Positions 17,582 through 25,911 of a stretch of DNA of 37,138 bases are shown here, piece by piece (the stretch's first letter is position 1; the number at the start of each line of letters is the position of its first letter). Where the stretch lies: positions 1 to 37,138 of the forward strand of contig CAMATZ010000055.1 of assembly GCA_945861275.1 (NCBI GenBank), read 5' to 3'. The translations under genes were made by a program, and so were the position numbers. Origin of the DNA: Bordetella parapertussis (GTDB taxonomy: Bacteria; Pseudomonadota; Gammaproteobacteria; Burkholderiales; SG8-41). The notes beneath the pieces were generated by a model, which saw nothing but the letters and a program-made list of their open reading frames with translations, had not been told where the DNA came from and searched no databases.

Positions 17582-17611
17582 GTAAGCAATTGTTTTTATT
17601 GCTCTATTTTG
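17582..17611 (+). repeat. AT-rich dispersed motif, copy E (over the trpE stop codon)
   Basis: TAAGCAATTGTTTTTA at 17583-17598 is identical to 4878-4893 in anmK. Its last three bases are the trpE stop codon, read on the minus strand. A GAGCGC/GCGCTC stem (17551-17571) lies on the other side, between the convergent genes, but lacks a clean T-run after it. Confidence 0.6.
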
Positions 17612-19083
17612 CTGTCGAGTCCGGCCTCGGCAATCTCCGCTGCGCGTAACAAAGCGCGCGCCTTGTTCTGCGTTTCCTGCCATTCGGCTTCGGGCTGCGA
17701 GTCCGCCACCACGCCGCCGCCTGCTTGCGCGTGCAACACGCCGTCCTTCACCACGCCGGTGCGCAGCGCAATCGCCACATCCATGTTGCCGTCAAACCCG
17801 AGGTAACCCACCGCGCCGGCGTAGATGCCGCGCTTGACCGGCTCCAGTTCGTCGATGATTTCCATCGCGCGCACCTTGGGCGCACCCGATACGGTGCCTG
17901 CGGGAAAGGTCGCGCGCAGCACATCAATCGCGCCGAGGCCGGGTTTGAGTTTGCCTTCGACATTCGAAACGATGTGCATCACGTGGGAATAGCGCTCGAT
18001 CACCATCTGCTCGGTGACATGCACGCTGCCGGTTTGCGACACCCGTCCGGCATCATTGCGGCCCAGATCCATCAGCATAATGTGTTCCGCGCGCTCTTTC
18101 GGATCGGCGAGCAGTTCTTCGGCCAGCGCTTTGTCTTCTTCTGCGGTAGCGCCGCGCTTGCGGGTGCCCGCAATCGGCCTCACCGTCACGGTGCCGCCTT
18201 CGAGCCGCGCGAGAATTTCCGGCGATGCCCCCACCACATGAAAATCGTCGAAGTCAAAGTAAAACATATACGGCGATGGATTCAGCGTGCGCAACGCGCG
18301 GTACAGCGCCAGCGGCGTGGCGCGCAGCGGTTTGGACATGCGCTGCGACGGCACCACTTGCATGATGTCGCCTTCGAAAATGTATTTTTTTGCGCGCTCT
18401 ACCGCAATGTGATACGCCTCCTGACCAAAGCCCGACACTGCCTGCGCCGACACCGCGCTGCTGGCAGGCGGAATGACGACCGGCTCGCGCAATTTTTTCA
18501 GCAATTCGGCGAGGCGCGCGCGCGCGCGGTCAAACGCATCCGCTTTGCCGGGCGTGGCATACACCACCAGAAACAGTTTGCCCGACAGATTATCGACAAT
18601 CGCAATTTCCTCCGACACCAGCAGCGCAATGTCGGGCGTGCCGAGTGGATCGGGCTTTTGCGTGCGGGCGAGTTTTTTCTCGACGTAACGCACCGTGTCA
18701 TAGCCAAAATAGCCCACCAGCCCGCCGCAAAAGCGCGGTAACTTTGCCAAGGTTTCAACCGGAGCCACCTTGAAACGCGCGAGATATTTCTCGACGTAAT
18801 CCAGCGGGTCGTCAACAACGTCTTGCCCGGTAATCGCATGCCCCGAGAATTCCGTGCATTGATAACCGCGCACTTCGATGCGCGTCCGGGCGGCAAGGCC
18901 GATGAACGAATAGCGCCCGAAACGTTCGCCGCCAACCACGGATTCGAGCAAATAGGTATACGGTGTGTTGGCGAGCTTGAGGTAGATCGACAGCGGCGTG
19001 TCGAGATCGGCAAAGGTCTCAAGCGCCAGCGGGATGCGGTTGTAGCCCGCAGCAGCCAGGCGCGCGAATTCAGTTTCAGTCAT
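17596..19083 (-). CDS. trpE: Anthranilate synthase component I
   Basis: Makes anthranilate from chorismate, with ammonia from TrpG; the first committed step to tryptophan. The 495-residue protein has the N-terminal tryptophan-feedback element LLES (residues 45-48), so allosteric inhibition is likely, and the chorismate-binding C-terminal domain ([68 protein letters not shown]). One oddity is RNDAGRVS, where most relatives have RNDVGRVS. The ATG overlaps the gph stop by 8 bases. It is cut off from trpG by three other genes; in many relatives trpE and trpG are closer. Confidence 0.97.
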   Translation of the reverse strand: MTETEFARLAAAGYNRIPLALETFADLDTPLSIYLKLANTPYTYLLESVVGGERFGRYSFIGLAARTRIEVRGYQCTEFSGHAITGQDVVDDPLDYVEKYLARFKVAPVETLAKLPRFCGGLVGYFGYDTVRYVEKKLARTQKPDPLGTPDIALLVSEEIAIVDNLSGKLFLVVYATPGKADAFDRARARLAELLKKLREPVVIPPASSAVSAQAVSGFGQEAYHIAVERAKKYIFEGDIMQVVPSQRMSKPLRATPLALYRALRTLNPSPYMFYFDFDDFHVVGASPEILARLEGGTVTVRPIAGTRKRGATAEEDKALAEELLADPKERAEHIMLMDLGRNDAGRVSQTGSVHVTEQMVIERYSHVMHIVSNVEGKLKPGLGAIDVLRATFPAGTVSGAPKVRAMEIIDELEPVKRGIYAGAVGYLGFDGNMDVAIALRTGVVKDGVLHAQAGGGVVADSQPEAEWQETQNKARALLRAAEIAEAGLDSKIEQ

Positions 19084-19768
19084 TTATCTTTGAAATCAAA
19101 TGCGTAGCCTCAACCAACGACGCCACTATAGCATCGACATCCAGCGTATGCACGTCGTGGCCTTCGTTGTAACCGTAGGTCACGCAAAAAATCGGACAGC
19201 CTGCCGCGCGCGCCGCCTGCGCATCGTTCATCGAATCGCCGATCATCAACATCTCGCCGGGCGCTACGTTCAGCCGCTTGCACGCGTGCAGCAGCGGCGC
19301 GGGATCAGGTTTTTTCTGCGGCAGCGTATCGCCCGCGACAATGACCTCGAAGTAACTGGACAGCGACACGTAATCGAGCAACGGCAAGGTGAAGCGCTCG
19401 GATTTGTTGGTGACGCACACCATCGGGTAGCCCTGCGCACGCAGCAAGTCGAGGCCTTCCCTGACGCCGGGGTAGAGGGTGGTGTGTTTTCCGTTCACCG
19501 CCCGGTAGCTGCGTTCATAGATGGGCAGCGCCTGCTGAAAGAGTGCCGCGTCGGGTTTGCCGTCCATGCTGCCGGTCAGGGTGCGCTCAATCAGGTTGTC
19601 GATGCCCTTGCCGACAAAGTTACGGATCAATGATTCCGGCAGTGCAGGCCGCTTCAGTTCCGTCAACATCAGGTTGGCGGCAGCGGCCAGATCAGGAATG
19701 GTATCGAGCAGCGTGCCGTCGAGATCGATCATGACGGCTTTTACGCGCAACGGCGGCGTAAATTTCAA
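19076..19768 (-). CDS. gph: Phosphoglycolate phosphatase (HAD family)
   Basis: Hydrolyses 2-phosphoglycolate, a by-product of oxygenase activity or DNA repair. It has the HAD nucleophile motif [11 protein letters not shown], the threonine motif VCVTNKS, the lysine motif in KKPDPAPL, and the acidic motif [16 protein letters not shown]. The start is uncertain: a TTG at 19768 has GGAG 6 bases upstream, whereas the longer TTG start at 19780 lacks a ribosome-binding site; no ATG lies before the nucleophile motif. From 19768 the protein is 230 residues. It sits between rpe and trpE, the common betaproteobacterial order rpe-gph-trpE, and overlaps trpE by 8 bases. Confidence 0.93.
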   Translation of the reverse strand: MKFTPPLRVKAVMIDLDGTLLDTIPDLAAAANLMLTELKRPALPESLIRNFVGKGIDNLIERTLTGSMDGKPDAALFQQALPIYERSYRAVNGKHTTLYPGVREGLDLLRAQGYPMVCVTNKSERFTLPLLDYVSLSSYFEVIVAGDTLPQKKPDPAPLLHACKRLNVAPGEMLMIGDSMNDAQAARAAGCPIFCVTYGYNEGHDVHTLDVDAIVASLVEATHLISKIND

Positions 19769-19788
19769 GGGGTTCTCCAACGGTGAAA

Positions 19789-20451
19789 TTACACTGCAGC
19801 CAGGGCAGCGCGCATGGCGGCAATGGTGGCCTTGTAGTCCGCGGTTCGAAATATCGCTGAACCCGCGACCAGGGTATCGGCGCCGGCGCCGGCAATCGCG
19901 GCGATGTTGCCGGTGGTCACACCGCCATCGACTTCGAGCCAGATGTCGCGGCCGCTGGCGTCTATTTTGTGGCGCACGATGCGCAACTTGTTCAGCGCTT
20001 CGGGCAGGAATGTCTGTCCGCCGAAACCCGGGTTCACCGACATGATGAGCACCAGATCCAGCTTTTCCAGCACATGGTCGAGATAATGCAGCGGCGTTCC
20101 CGGATTAAATGCGAGGCCCGCCTTGCAACCCTGATCGTGAATGAGCGCGATGGTGCGGTCGATATGTTCGGAAGCTTCCGGGTGAAACGAAATAATATTC
20201 GCACCCGCCCTGGCAAATTCCGGCACGATGCGATCCACCGGCTTGACCATCAGATGCACATCGATGGGCACTTGCACATGCGGGCGTATCGCCTCGCACA
20301 CCAGCGGCCCGATGGTGAGATTCGGCACGTAGTGGTTGTCCATCACATCAAAGTGAATGAGGTCGGCGCCGGCGGCCACCACGCTTTTCACCTCGTCCCC
20401 CAGGCGCGCGAAGTCGGCGGACAAAATGCTCGGTGCGATGCGATAATTCAT
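19789..20451 (-). CDS. rpe: Ribulose-phosphate 3-epimerase
   Basis: Interconverts ribulose 5-phosphate and xylulose 5-phosphate in the pentose phosphate or Calvin cycle. The 220-residue TIM barrel begins [18 protein letters not shown] and has the metal-binding [18 protein letters not shown] and DVHLMV, the [13 protein letters not shown] loop and the LEVDGGV phosphate site. It heads the rpe-gph-trpE run and is divergent from apaG, with a 77-base gap between them. A TACAAT hexamer just before the start could be a -10 element, but no matching -35 is present. Confidence 0.97.
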   Translation of the reverse strand: MNYRIAPSILSADFARLGDEVKSVVAAGADLIHFDVMDNHYVPNLTIGPLVCEAIRPHVQVPIDVHLMVKPVDRIVPEFARAGANIISFHPEASEHIDRTIALIHDQGCKAGLAFNPGTPLHYLDHVLEKLDLVLIMSVNPGFGGQTFLPEALNKLRIVRHKIDASGRDIWLEVDGGVTTGNIAAIAGAGADTLVAGSAIFRTADYKATIAAMRAALAAV

Positions 20452-20528
20452 GCGGATATTGTAACTGTTTCGCCGTTCGCCGGTGATCCTCGCGTATACT
20501 AGGGCGCTACGGAATCGTTCTTCTGTTC

Positions 20529-20909
20529 ATGTCCAGCAAACCACACGATATTTCGGTCAAGACGCGCACGGTCTACATCGCCGATCAATCCGATCCGGCC
20601 AACGACCGCTACGTGTTCGCCTACACCATCACCATCACCAACAGCGGCAGCGTCGCGGCACAGTTGGTCAGCCGCCACTGGATCATCAGCGACGCCGCCA
20701 GCAAGGTGCAGGAGGTGCGCGGCAAAGGCGTGGTGGGCGAGCAACCGCATTTGCGTCCCGGCGAAAGTTTCGAATACACCAGCGGCTCGGCCATTGCCAC
20801 GCCGGTGGGCACCATGCGCGGCAGCTACCAGATGGTGGCGGACGATGGCACAAAATTCGATGTGCCGATACCCGAGTTCACGCTGTCGATGCCGCGCGTA
20901 CTACATTAA
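20529..20909 (+). CDS. apaG: ApaG protein
   Basis: The 126-residue protein is a single fibronectin-type-III-like beta-sandwich of the ApaG/Co2+-Mg2+ efflux-associated family. It has the conserved RYVFAYTITITNSGSVAAQL, RHWIISDA and GVVGEQPHLRPGESFEYTSG, with PVGTMRGSYQMV. Its molecular function remains unsettled; it is often linked to apaH and cation stress in enterobacteria. Divergent from rpe. A TATACT hexamer at 20495-20500 may be a -10 element, though the -35 is poor. Confidence 0.95.
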   Translation: MSSKPHDISVKTRTVYIADQSDPANDRYVFAYTITITNSGSVAAQLVSRHWIISDAASKVQEVRGKGVVGEQPHLRPGESFEYTSGSAIATPVGTMRGSYQMVADDGTKFDVPIPEFTLSMPRVLH

Positions 20910-20928
20910 CCGCGGCACTCAAAGCACC

Positions 20929-21048
20929 TTACTTTTTAACATCGTCGTTTTCATTTTTTGACGGGCGTGGCCATGTCCACCACACCACCAGCGCCAGCAG
21001 CGCGACAGCGGCCAGCGCTTCGACCAGGAACCACGATAAAATTTCCAT
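20929..21048 (-). CDS. Possible 39-residue single-pass membrane protein
   Basis: A 40-codon minus-strand frame (ATG at 21048, TAA at 20929-20931) encodes one clean transmembrane helix (about 5-25, rich in L, A, V and W) followed by the charged tail PRPSKNENDDVKK. That is a typical small membrane protein layout with the tail in the cytoplasm (positive-inside rule). It lies convergent to apaG and divergent from mltA, filling a gap otherwise without a gene. GAGG lies only two bases before the ATG, too close for a good ribosome-binding site. I do not recognise the family; the balanced amino-acid use and fit to the gap support it, but expression is unproven. Confidence 0.5.
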   Translation of the reverse strand: MEILSWFLVEALAAVALLALVVWWTWPRPSKNENDDVKK

Positions 21049-21102
21049 AGCCTCAGTTGTGCCCTGGTTGCCGGATCATTGCCTTTATACTGGCACCCCA
21101 TC

Positions 21103-22512
21103 ATGAATGATCCGGCGCGGAAAATCCAACTTTGCAACGGTGTCAAACGCCTGCTGGCGCTCGCGCTGATGGCGCTGGCGGGCGCCTGCGAGTCGCCCAG
21201 GCCGGCGCCCACCAAACCGCTGTTCACGCCGCCCGCGATACCCACAGAAACGGCGCCCGCGCCCACGCTACCCGAAACGCCGCCAACGCCGCCAACGCCG
21301 CCGCAAGTTCCGGCACAAGTACTAACACCGGTCGCGTGGTCTGAACTACCCGGATGGGCGCACGACAATCATGCCGAGGCGCTGCCGGCATTGCTGGCCG
21401 GTTGCCGCGTCCTCGCCAAACAGGCGGTGTGGCGCGAGGCTTGCGAAGCCGCGCCCGCGGTCAAGGACCGCGATGCCGCGCAACGCTACTTCGAGCACCA
21501 CTTCACGCCCCATCGTGCCGCCAATACCGATGGCACGCTCGAAGGGCTGATCACCGGTTACTTCGAGCCGACCCTGCGCGGCAGCCGCACGCGCTCGGCA
21601 CGCAACCGCTATCCGGTCTACCGCGCGCCGGACAATATAGTGGTGCTCGACCTCGACACACTCGCGCCCGAATTGAAATCCAGCGCGCTGCGCGGGCGCG
21701 TTGAGGGCAACCGGGTCGTGCCGTACTACACGCGCGCGCAAATCGACGGCGAAAATTTACCGCTGCGCGGCAGGGAAATTGCGTGGGTGGACGACGCGAT
21801 CGACCTGTTTTTTCTGCAGGTGCAAGGCTCGGGCCGTATCGCGCTTAACGAAGGCGGCGTGATGCGCATCGGCTTTGCCGAACACAACGGCCACCCCTAC
21901 CGTTCGATAGGCCGCGTGCTGATCGAACGCGGCGACCTCACTGCCGAGCGCGCCTCCATGCAGGGCATCAAGGCGTGGGCGCGCGCGAATCCCGGCAAAC
22001 TTGGCGAGTTGCTCAATCAAAATCCGCGCTATGTCTTTTTTCGCGAGTTGCCGGAAATAGTTACGCCGCCCTCGGGCGCGGGTGTCGGGCCGCCGGGCGC
22101 AATGGGCGTGCCGCTCACGCCGGAACGCAGCATCGCCGTTGATCCGCGCTACGTGCCGCTGGGCGCGCCGGTGCATATTGCCACCACCTGGCCCAATAGC
22201 GGCAAGCCGCTGCAACGCCTGATGCTGGCGCAAGACACCGGCGGCGCGATACGCGGCGCGGTGCGTGCGGATTTTTTCTGGGGCGCCAGCGATAAAGCAG
22301 CAATCGAGGCGGGGCGCATGCAGCAGTCGCTGCGCATGTGGGTGCTGTTACCGAAGGGTTATCCTATCCATGAACCTCCCCGCTCGGGCGGGGACTCGAC
22401 GCTCCCTTCTCCCTCCGGGAGAAGGGCTGGGGATGAGGGAAGAGACGCCAGGTTCACGGTCGCAATTCGCGACGCGCGCGCCGTGGCGTCTCTCCCCGAC
22501 CCGAAACCGTAG
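21103..22512 (+). CDS. mltA: Membrane-bound lytic murein transglycosylase A
   Basis: Outer-membrane lipoprotein that cleaves glycan strands to give 1,6-anhydro-MurNAc ends. Starting at the ATG at 21103 (the frame also has a TTG at 21079), the protein is 469 residues: a signal with a lipobox-like LAGAC (cysteine near 29), a proline/threonine-rich linker (about 30-75), the MltA barrel (GLITGYFEPTLRG, ARNRYPVYR, REIAWVDDAIDLFFLQVQGSGRI) and the 3D domain with the catalytic aspartate (AQDTGGAIRGAVRADFFWG). Homology should end near MWVLLPKG (about 22360). The last 48 or so codons run through two hairpins and look non-homologous. Its product feeds AnmK. Confidence 0.94.
   Translation: MNDPARKIQLCNGVKRLLALALMALAGACESPRPAPTKPLFTPPAIPTETAPAPTLPETPPTPPTPPQVPAQVLTPVAWSELPGWAHDNHAEALPALLAGCRVLAKQAVWREACEAAPAVKDRDAAQRYFEHHFTPHRAANTDGTLEGLITGYFEPTLRGSRTRSARNRYPVYRAPDNIVVLDLDTLAPELKSSALRGRVEGNRVVPYYTRAQIDGENLPLRGREIAWVDDAIDLFFLQVQGSGRIALNEGGVMRIGFAEHNGHPYRSIGRVLIERGDLTAERASMQGIKAWARANPGKLGELLNQNPRYVFFRELPEIVTPPSGAGVGPPGAMGVPLTPERSIAVDPRYVPLGAPVHIATTWPNSGKPLQRLMLAQDTGGAIRGAVRADFFWGASDKAAIEAGRMQQSLRMWVLLPKGYPIHEPPRSGGDSTLPSPSGRRAGDEGRDARFTVAIRDARAVASLPDPKP
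22404..22426. repeat. Hairpin 1 in the mltA 3' tail (REP-like)
   Basis: CCCTTCTCCC and GGGAGAAGGG form a perfect 10-bp stem with a 3-base loop, followed by CTGGGGATGAGGG. This resembles a family of repeats usually seen between genes in many proteobacteria (from memory), yet here it lies inside the open mltA frame. Confidence 0.7.
22441..22493. repeat. Hairpin 2 in the mltA 3' tail
   Basis: AGAGACGCC (22441-22449) pairs with GGCGTCTCT (22485-22493). Inner complementary pieces ACGG/CCGT and TCGC/GCGA surround a TT-containing loop. It is terminator-like in shape but without a T-run. From 22513 to 22641 I see only a smaller CTTGC/GCAAG inverted repeat and the next gene's leader. Confidence 0.6.
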
Positions 22513-22641
22513 CGCGCAGCGTTCAGGCGCATGCGTTCGCTTGCAGGCAGACGTCTTCGCAAGTAAAGTACGCCCGCAGCGAAAATGAGAATTGGGGCTG
22601 GCGGGCCATTTTTTTGAACGAATTTACAAGGAGTGAAATAA

Positions 22642-23010
22642 ATGCAATTACGAATTTTTTTTGGAATTCTGGCAGTTGCGATCGGGTTGTTGGGGGCGGC
22701 GGCAACACAGGCGGGAGATGCGGATTTCACGCTCGTGAACGGCACCGGTTACGACATCCGCGAGGTTTATATTTCCCCGAACAACCGCGAAAATTGGGGC
22801 CGTGATCGTCTGGGCGATGGCACTCTGGACAACAATAAATCACGACTTTTCAAGTTCAGTGACAACGCAAACTGCAGGCAGGATATCAAGGTCGTGTTTG
22901 ACGACAATAATTCCGAGGTGATCTGGAAAAACTTTGACCTGTGTGCGCTGGACAAGATCACGCTCAAATACAATCGCGCCACCAAGACCGTCACCGCGGT
23001 AACCGAGTAA
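22642..23010 (+). CDS. Small secreted protein of unknown function
   Basis: A 122-residue protein with a clear signal peptide (hydrophobic core 5-20, cleavage likely after TQA at 24). The mature part is about 98 residues, with DFTLVNGTGYDIREVYISPN, NWGRDRLGDGTLDNNKSRLF, two cysteines (CRQDIKVVF and FDLCALDKITL) and a beta-rich pattern. It resembles a family of small periplasmic proteins that databases often mislabel argininosuccinate lyase; there is no relation to that enzyme. AAGGAG stands 8 bases before the ATG. The two cysteines could form a disulfide, and dsbC lies nearby. Function unknown. Confidence 0.8.
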   Translation: MQLRIFFGILAVAIGLLGAAATQAGDADFTLVNGTGYDIREVYISPNNRENWGRDRLGDGTLDNNKSRLFKFSDNANCRQDIKVVFDDNNSEVIWKNFDLCALDKITLKYNRATKTVTAVTE

Positions 23011-23013
23011 TCG

Positions 23014-23048
23014 TTCGTGCTGGCACAGCGTGCGAGCGCCAGTACGAA
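23014..23048. terminator. Candidate terminator hairpin between convergent genes
   Basis: TTCGTGCTGGC pairs with GCCAGTACGAA over 11 bp with one G-T wobble, just after the secreted-protein stop. There is no strong T-run, so termination is only suggested. Confidence 0.45.
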
Positions 23049-23062
23049 AATGCAGGCGTCAC

Positions 23063-23096
23063 AATTTTAACAATTAAAACAACAAGTTACATTGTT
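23063..23096 (-). repeat. AT-rich dispersed motif, copy C (next to the TonB-like stop)
   Basis: The minus strand reads TAACTTGTTGTTTTAATTG, sharing a 14-base core (TAACTTGTTGTTTT, 23089-23076) with copies A and B, though with one T fewer in the T-run. It directly follows the stop codon of the TonB-like gene. Confidence 0.5.
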
Positions 23097-23708
23097 TTAT
23101 GGTGCGGGACGTGCAGCGTAGTCGAGGCTGATCTGTAGTTGCGCTTTGACCATGCGCCCGTCCTTGCGCGCTGGCGTGAAACGGGTTTGCAGCAGCAATA
23201 CGCGCGCCGCGTTTTCAATGTCAGGCGCAGCGGCCCAAACCGCGCGCACTTCATTCACTGTGCCCGCTTCATCAATCAACACCGTCGCGCGCACCTGACC
23301 TTTTGCGTAAACAGCGCCGGCAAGGTGCGCGCTCAGATCAAGATTGCCCGTGGCCTTGGGGTAAACGTCCAGGCTCAATGCGCCGTAATAGGTGGGGTCG
23401 CTGGCTTGCGGCAATGCCGCATTATCGTGCGCATTAACCGGCGCAACGGTGCGCGCCTTGGGTGTAATGGCATCGTCGCTGACCGCAGGCCGTAGCGGGG
23501 CGCTGGTGGGTAGCGGCTGCGCCGGCGGTTCGACCGCAGGGGCGAGCAGATCGATGGGCGGCGCGCCGAGTATCGCTGTTAGCGGCGCGCCGCCGCTTAC
23601 GGTCACGCGCGGTGCGCCGATAAAACCCGGCGCGTTGTGCGCGAGCCACGCGTGCAGCAGCGCGGATGCGCCCAGCGCCCACAGCAATCGCCGCCCGGCG
23701 CGGTCCAT
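23097..23708 (-). CDS. TonB-like energy-transducer or outer-envelope coupling protein
   Basis: Starting at the ATG at 23708 (GGAG 8 bases upstream; an in-frame ATG at 23729 lacks one), the protein has 203 residues. It has a basic start, a transmembrane helix (about 8-25, LLWALGASALLHAWLAH), a proline/alanine-rich stretch (about 38-85), and a C-terminal TonB-like domain (about 115-200) with GQVRATVLIDEAGTVNEVRAVWA and the terminal beta-strand VKAQLQISLDY. The short linker and lack of ExbB/ExbD neighbours argue against the main siderophore TonB. It starts 30 bases after dsbC on the same strand. Confidence 0.75.
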   Translation of the reverse strand: MDRAGRRLLWALGASALLHAWLAHNAPGFIGAPRVTVSGGAPLTAILGAPPIDLLAPAVEPPAQPLPTSAPLRPAVSDDAITPKARTVAPVNAHDNAALPQASDPTYYGALSLDVYPKATGNLDLSAHLAGAVYAKGQVRATVLIDEAGTVNEVRAVWAAAPDIENAARVLLLQTRFTPARKDGRMVKAQLQISLDYAARPAP

Positions 23709-23738
23709 GTCATGTGCTCCGGTTGTCATCGGGCTACT

Positions 23739-24455
23739 TTACTTTTTTGCGAACGCCTGTTCGATCTGCTGCGCCGGCACGTAGCCGCCGAGCTGCTGAC
23801 CATTGACCAGGAAAATCGCAGGTGTGCCTCGAATGTTCAGGCGCTGTGCGATTTCGGCGTTTTTCGCCAGCGGCGCGTCGCACGGTTTCGATGGTTCGGT
23901 GAGCGCGCCTTTGAGCATCATCTGTTCCCACGCCTTGCCGCGATCCCGCGCGCACCAGATCGCGCGCGACTTGTCGGTCGAATCCGGCGACAGCACGGGC
24001 AGCAGGAAGGTATACACCGTGATATCGGTCATCTTGCCCAGCTCTTTGTAGAGCTCGCGGCAATAGCCGCAGTTCGGGTCTTCAAAGGTGTAGAGCACGC
24101 GCCTGCCATTGCCGCGCACCATCTTGATTGCCGAGTCGTGTGACGTGGTCAGCGCTTTAGAGACGATTTTTTGCGTGGTGTCCTGCGTCATATTGCGCGC
24201 GGGCATGGTGCGCAGGTCGTAGAGCGTGCCGCCCATCATGAATTCGGCCTTGCCGTCGGTGTAAATGACTTCGCCGCCCATCACCACCTCGAACAATCCG
24301 GCGAAGGGCGTGCGGGTTACCGAATCCACCTGAAGTTTCGGAAACTTGACTTGAATCGCCTGCCGCACCCTGGCCTCATCCGCATCCTGCGCACGCACGC
24401 CGGTGGAAACCAGCGCGACCATCGCCGCCAGCAGTGGAATACATCGCTTCAACAT
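23739..24455 (-). CDS. dsbC: Periplasmic disulfide isomerase DsbC
   Basis: Rearranges wrong disulfides in periplasmic proteins and is kept reduced by DsbD. The 238-residue protein has a signal peptide (cleavage after VRA near 22), an N-terminal dimerisation domain (about 25-85) and a thioredoxin fold with the active site C129-G-Y-C132 and the cis-proline loop RGTPAIF. A second cysteine pair (WCAR and KPCDAP) is also present, as in other DsbC proteins. AGGGATT precedes the ATG. It follows the UbiH-type gene by 18 bases, so both may share a transcript with the TonB-like gene. Confidence 0.95.
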   Translation of the reverse strand: MLKRCIPLLAAMVALVSTGVRAQDADEARVRQAIQVKFPKLQVDSVTRTPFAGLFEVVMGGEVIYTDGKAEFMMGGTLYDLRTMPARNMTQDTTQKIVSKALTTSHDSAIKMVRGNGRRVLYTFEDPNCGYCRELYKELGKMTDITVYTFLLPVLSPDSTDKSRAIWCARDRGKAWEQMMLKGALTEPSKPCDAPLAKNAEIAQRLNIRGTPAIFLVNGQQLGGYVPAQQIEQAFAKK

Positions 24456-24473
24456 CGGAATCCCTTTTAAGTT

Positions 24474-25652
24474 TCAGGCTACTGCGTGTTTCACCAGCAG
24501 ATTTTTGAGCAGCGGCTGACTTTGCACCGCGCGCAGGCCCAGATTGCGGCTGCGTGACAACCAGACCGCCTGCGACGCGAAAAGTTTCTGCAAACCATCG
24601 GTCGCCAGCTGCATGGAGAGCACATCTTCCTTGCGTGCCCGTTCGTAACGCCTGAGCAGATGGTAATCCCCACAATCATTCTGCGCCCCGCGAGCGCACA
24701 ATACCGCGGCCAGCTCGCGCGCATCGCGAAATCCCAGATTGACGCCCTGTCCTGCCAGCGGATGCACATTATGCGCAGCGTCTCCCACCAGAGCAAGGCG
24801 TGGTTTGACGAACGCTTCTACGCGCTGCAGGCGCAAGGGAAACGCCGCCGCCGGCGTGATCACTTCCAGTGCGCCGATGGCGTAACCCGCGGCGCCCTCG
24901 GCGGCCGCGCTCACGCGATGCGCCAGTTCGCCGGCATCCAGCGCCAGTAATTCCTGCGCATGCGCTTGCGGCGTGGACCACACCATTGAAACGCGCTGGC
25001 CGGGCAATGGCAGCAACGCCAGCACACCCGCGGCGCCAAAGCACTGTAACGCCGTTTGCCGATGCGGCAAGGTAGAGGAAAAATTCGCCACCACTGCGCA
25101 CTGCGGATAGTTGTGGACCGTTGCCTTGATGCCGGCCTGTTCGCGCACCCAGGAATCCGCGCCGTCCGCGCCCACCACCAGCTTCGCCTGCAGTGTCACG
25201 CCGCCATCCAGCGCGATTGCGGCGTAATCGGCATGTTGCCGCAAAGACTCGCAGCGCGCCGGACACTGCAGCCGCAGATGCGGCGCATGCGTGAGGCGTT
25301 GCCACAGCGCGTGTTGCAGGCGGCCATTCTCCACGATGAATGCCAGTTCGCGCAGGCCTGCGTCATAGGCGCTGAATTCCAGCGGCGCTGCCGGCGCGTC
25401 GCCAAAAATGCGCATGGTCTCCACGCGCGCCACGCGCTGCGTATCGATATCCTGCCACGCCGCCAGCGCATCCAGAAACGCCGCCGAACCCGGACTGATC
25501 GCGTAGACGCGGCTATCCCAGGCTTCAGCGGGCGCAGCCGGCGCGCGCGGTTCAATCAGTGCGACACTCAGCCCCGAGTGTTCCAGCGCCAGCGCCAGGC
25601 TCGTGCCCACCAAGCCTGCACCCACTATCGCGACGTCGCATGATTCAGTCAT
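24474..25652 (-). CDS. UbiH/UbiF-family FAD-dependent ubiquinone hydroxylase
   Basis: A 392-residue flavoprotein monooxygenase of the COQ6/VisC/UbiH family, adding a hydroxyl to the ubiquinone ring. Motifs: the FAD dinucleotide loop VAIVGAGLVGTSLALAL (7-23), the DG motif VVGADGADSWVR, and GDAAHNVHPLAGQGVNLGFRD. Because Coq7 in this window covers C6, this enzyme likely acts at C1 or C5, but the position cannot be told from the sequence. Its start lies 8 bases after the tRNA-Met 3' end on the same strand, so read-through from the tRNA promoter may drive it. Confidence 0.9.
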   Translation of the reverse strand: MTESCDVAIVGAGLVGTSLALALEHSGLSVALIEPRAPAAPAEAWDSRVYAISPGSAAFLDALAAWQDIDTQRVARVETMRIFGDAPAAPLEFSAYDAGLRELAFIVENGRLQHALWQRLTHAPHLRLQCPARCESLRQHADYAAIALDGGVTLQAKLVVGADGADSWVREQAGIKATVHNYPQCAVVANFSSTLPHRQTALQCFGAAGVLALLPLPGQRVSMVWSTPQAHAQELLALDAGELAHRVSAAAEGAAGYAIGALEVITPAAAFPLRLQRVEAFVKPRLALVGDAAHNVHPLAGQGVNLGFRDARELAAVLCARGAQNDCGDYHLLRRYERARKEDVLSMQLATDGLQKLFASQAVWLSRSRNLGLRAVQSQPLLKNLLVKHAVA

Positions 25653-25660
25653 GGAAATTT

Positions 25661-25737
25661 TGGTGGTGATAGGTGGATTTGAACCACCGACCTCAGCGTT
25701 ATGAGTGCTGCGCTCTAACCACCTGAGCTATATCACC
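25661..25737 (-). tRNA. tRNA-Met (anticodon CAT)
   Basis: Read on the minus strand, this is a 77-base cloverleaf: acceptor GGTGATA/TATCACC, D-arm GCTCAGGTGGTTAGAGC, anticodon stem CAGCA/CGCTG (four pairs plus a mismatch) around CTCATAA, T-arm GGTGG TTCAAAT CCACC, discriminator A and encoded CCA. The anticodon CAT fits elongator tRNA-Met; the lysidine-modified tRNA-Ile2 has the same anticodon, so that alternative is possible but less likely. The first acceptor pair G-C excludes the usual mismatched initiator form. Confidence 0.95.
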
Positions 25738-25749
25738 GAAGAGCGCGGG

Positions 25750-25778
25750 ATTGTCCGGATTTAGGCGCGCCTTGTCAA
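25750..25778 (-). promoter_or_regulatory. Sigma70 promoter of tRNA-Met
   Basis: The minus strand has a perfect TTGACA (25778-25773), a 17-base spacer and GACAAT (25755-25750), placing the start near 25743, 6 bases before the tRNA. A GC-rich stretch (CCCGCGC) after the -10 resembles the discriminator of stringently controlled promoters. The remaining 25779-25911 has no feature I can support. Confidence 0.75.
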
Positions 25779-25911
25779 TTCACTGTCGCAAAGCGCGCAG
25801 CAGTGGGTCTGGCACAGGCCGTATTTCCAGACACCACTTGTCCCAGGGTGCGCAACGGGTCTGTGTCACTGCGCTTGTTCAAGGCTTGAGGCGACACGCC
25901 GCCCGCCATGC

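Noticed and set aside
17725-18741. 338-codon plus-strand frame opposite trpE
   Set aside because: Arg/His-rich antisense shadow of a clearly conserved trpE.
22642-23010. Argininosuccinate lyase label
   Set aside because: The protein is a 122-residue secreted product with none of the lyase motifs; the label is a known type of database error.
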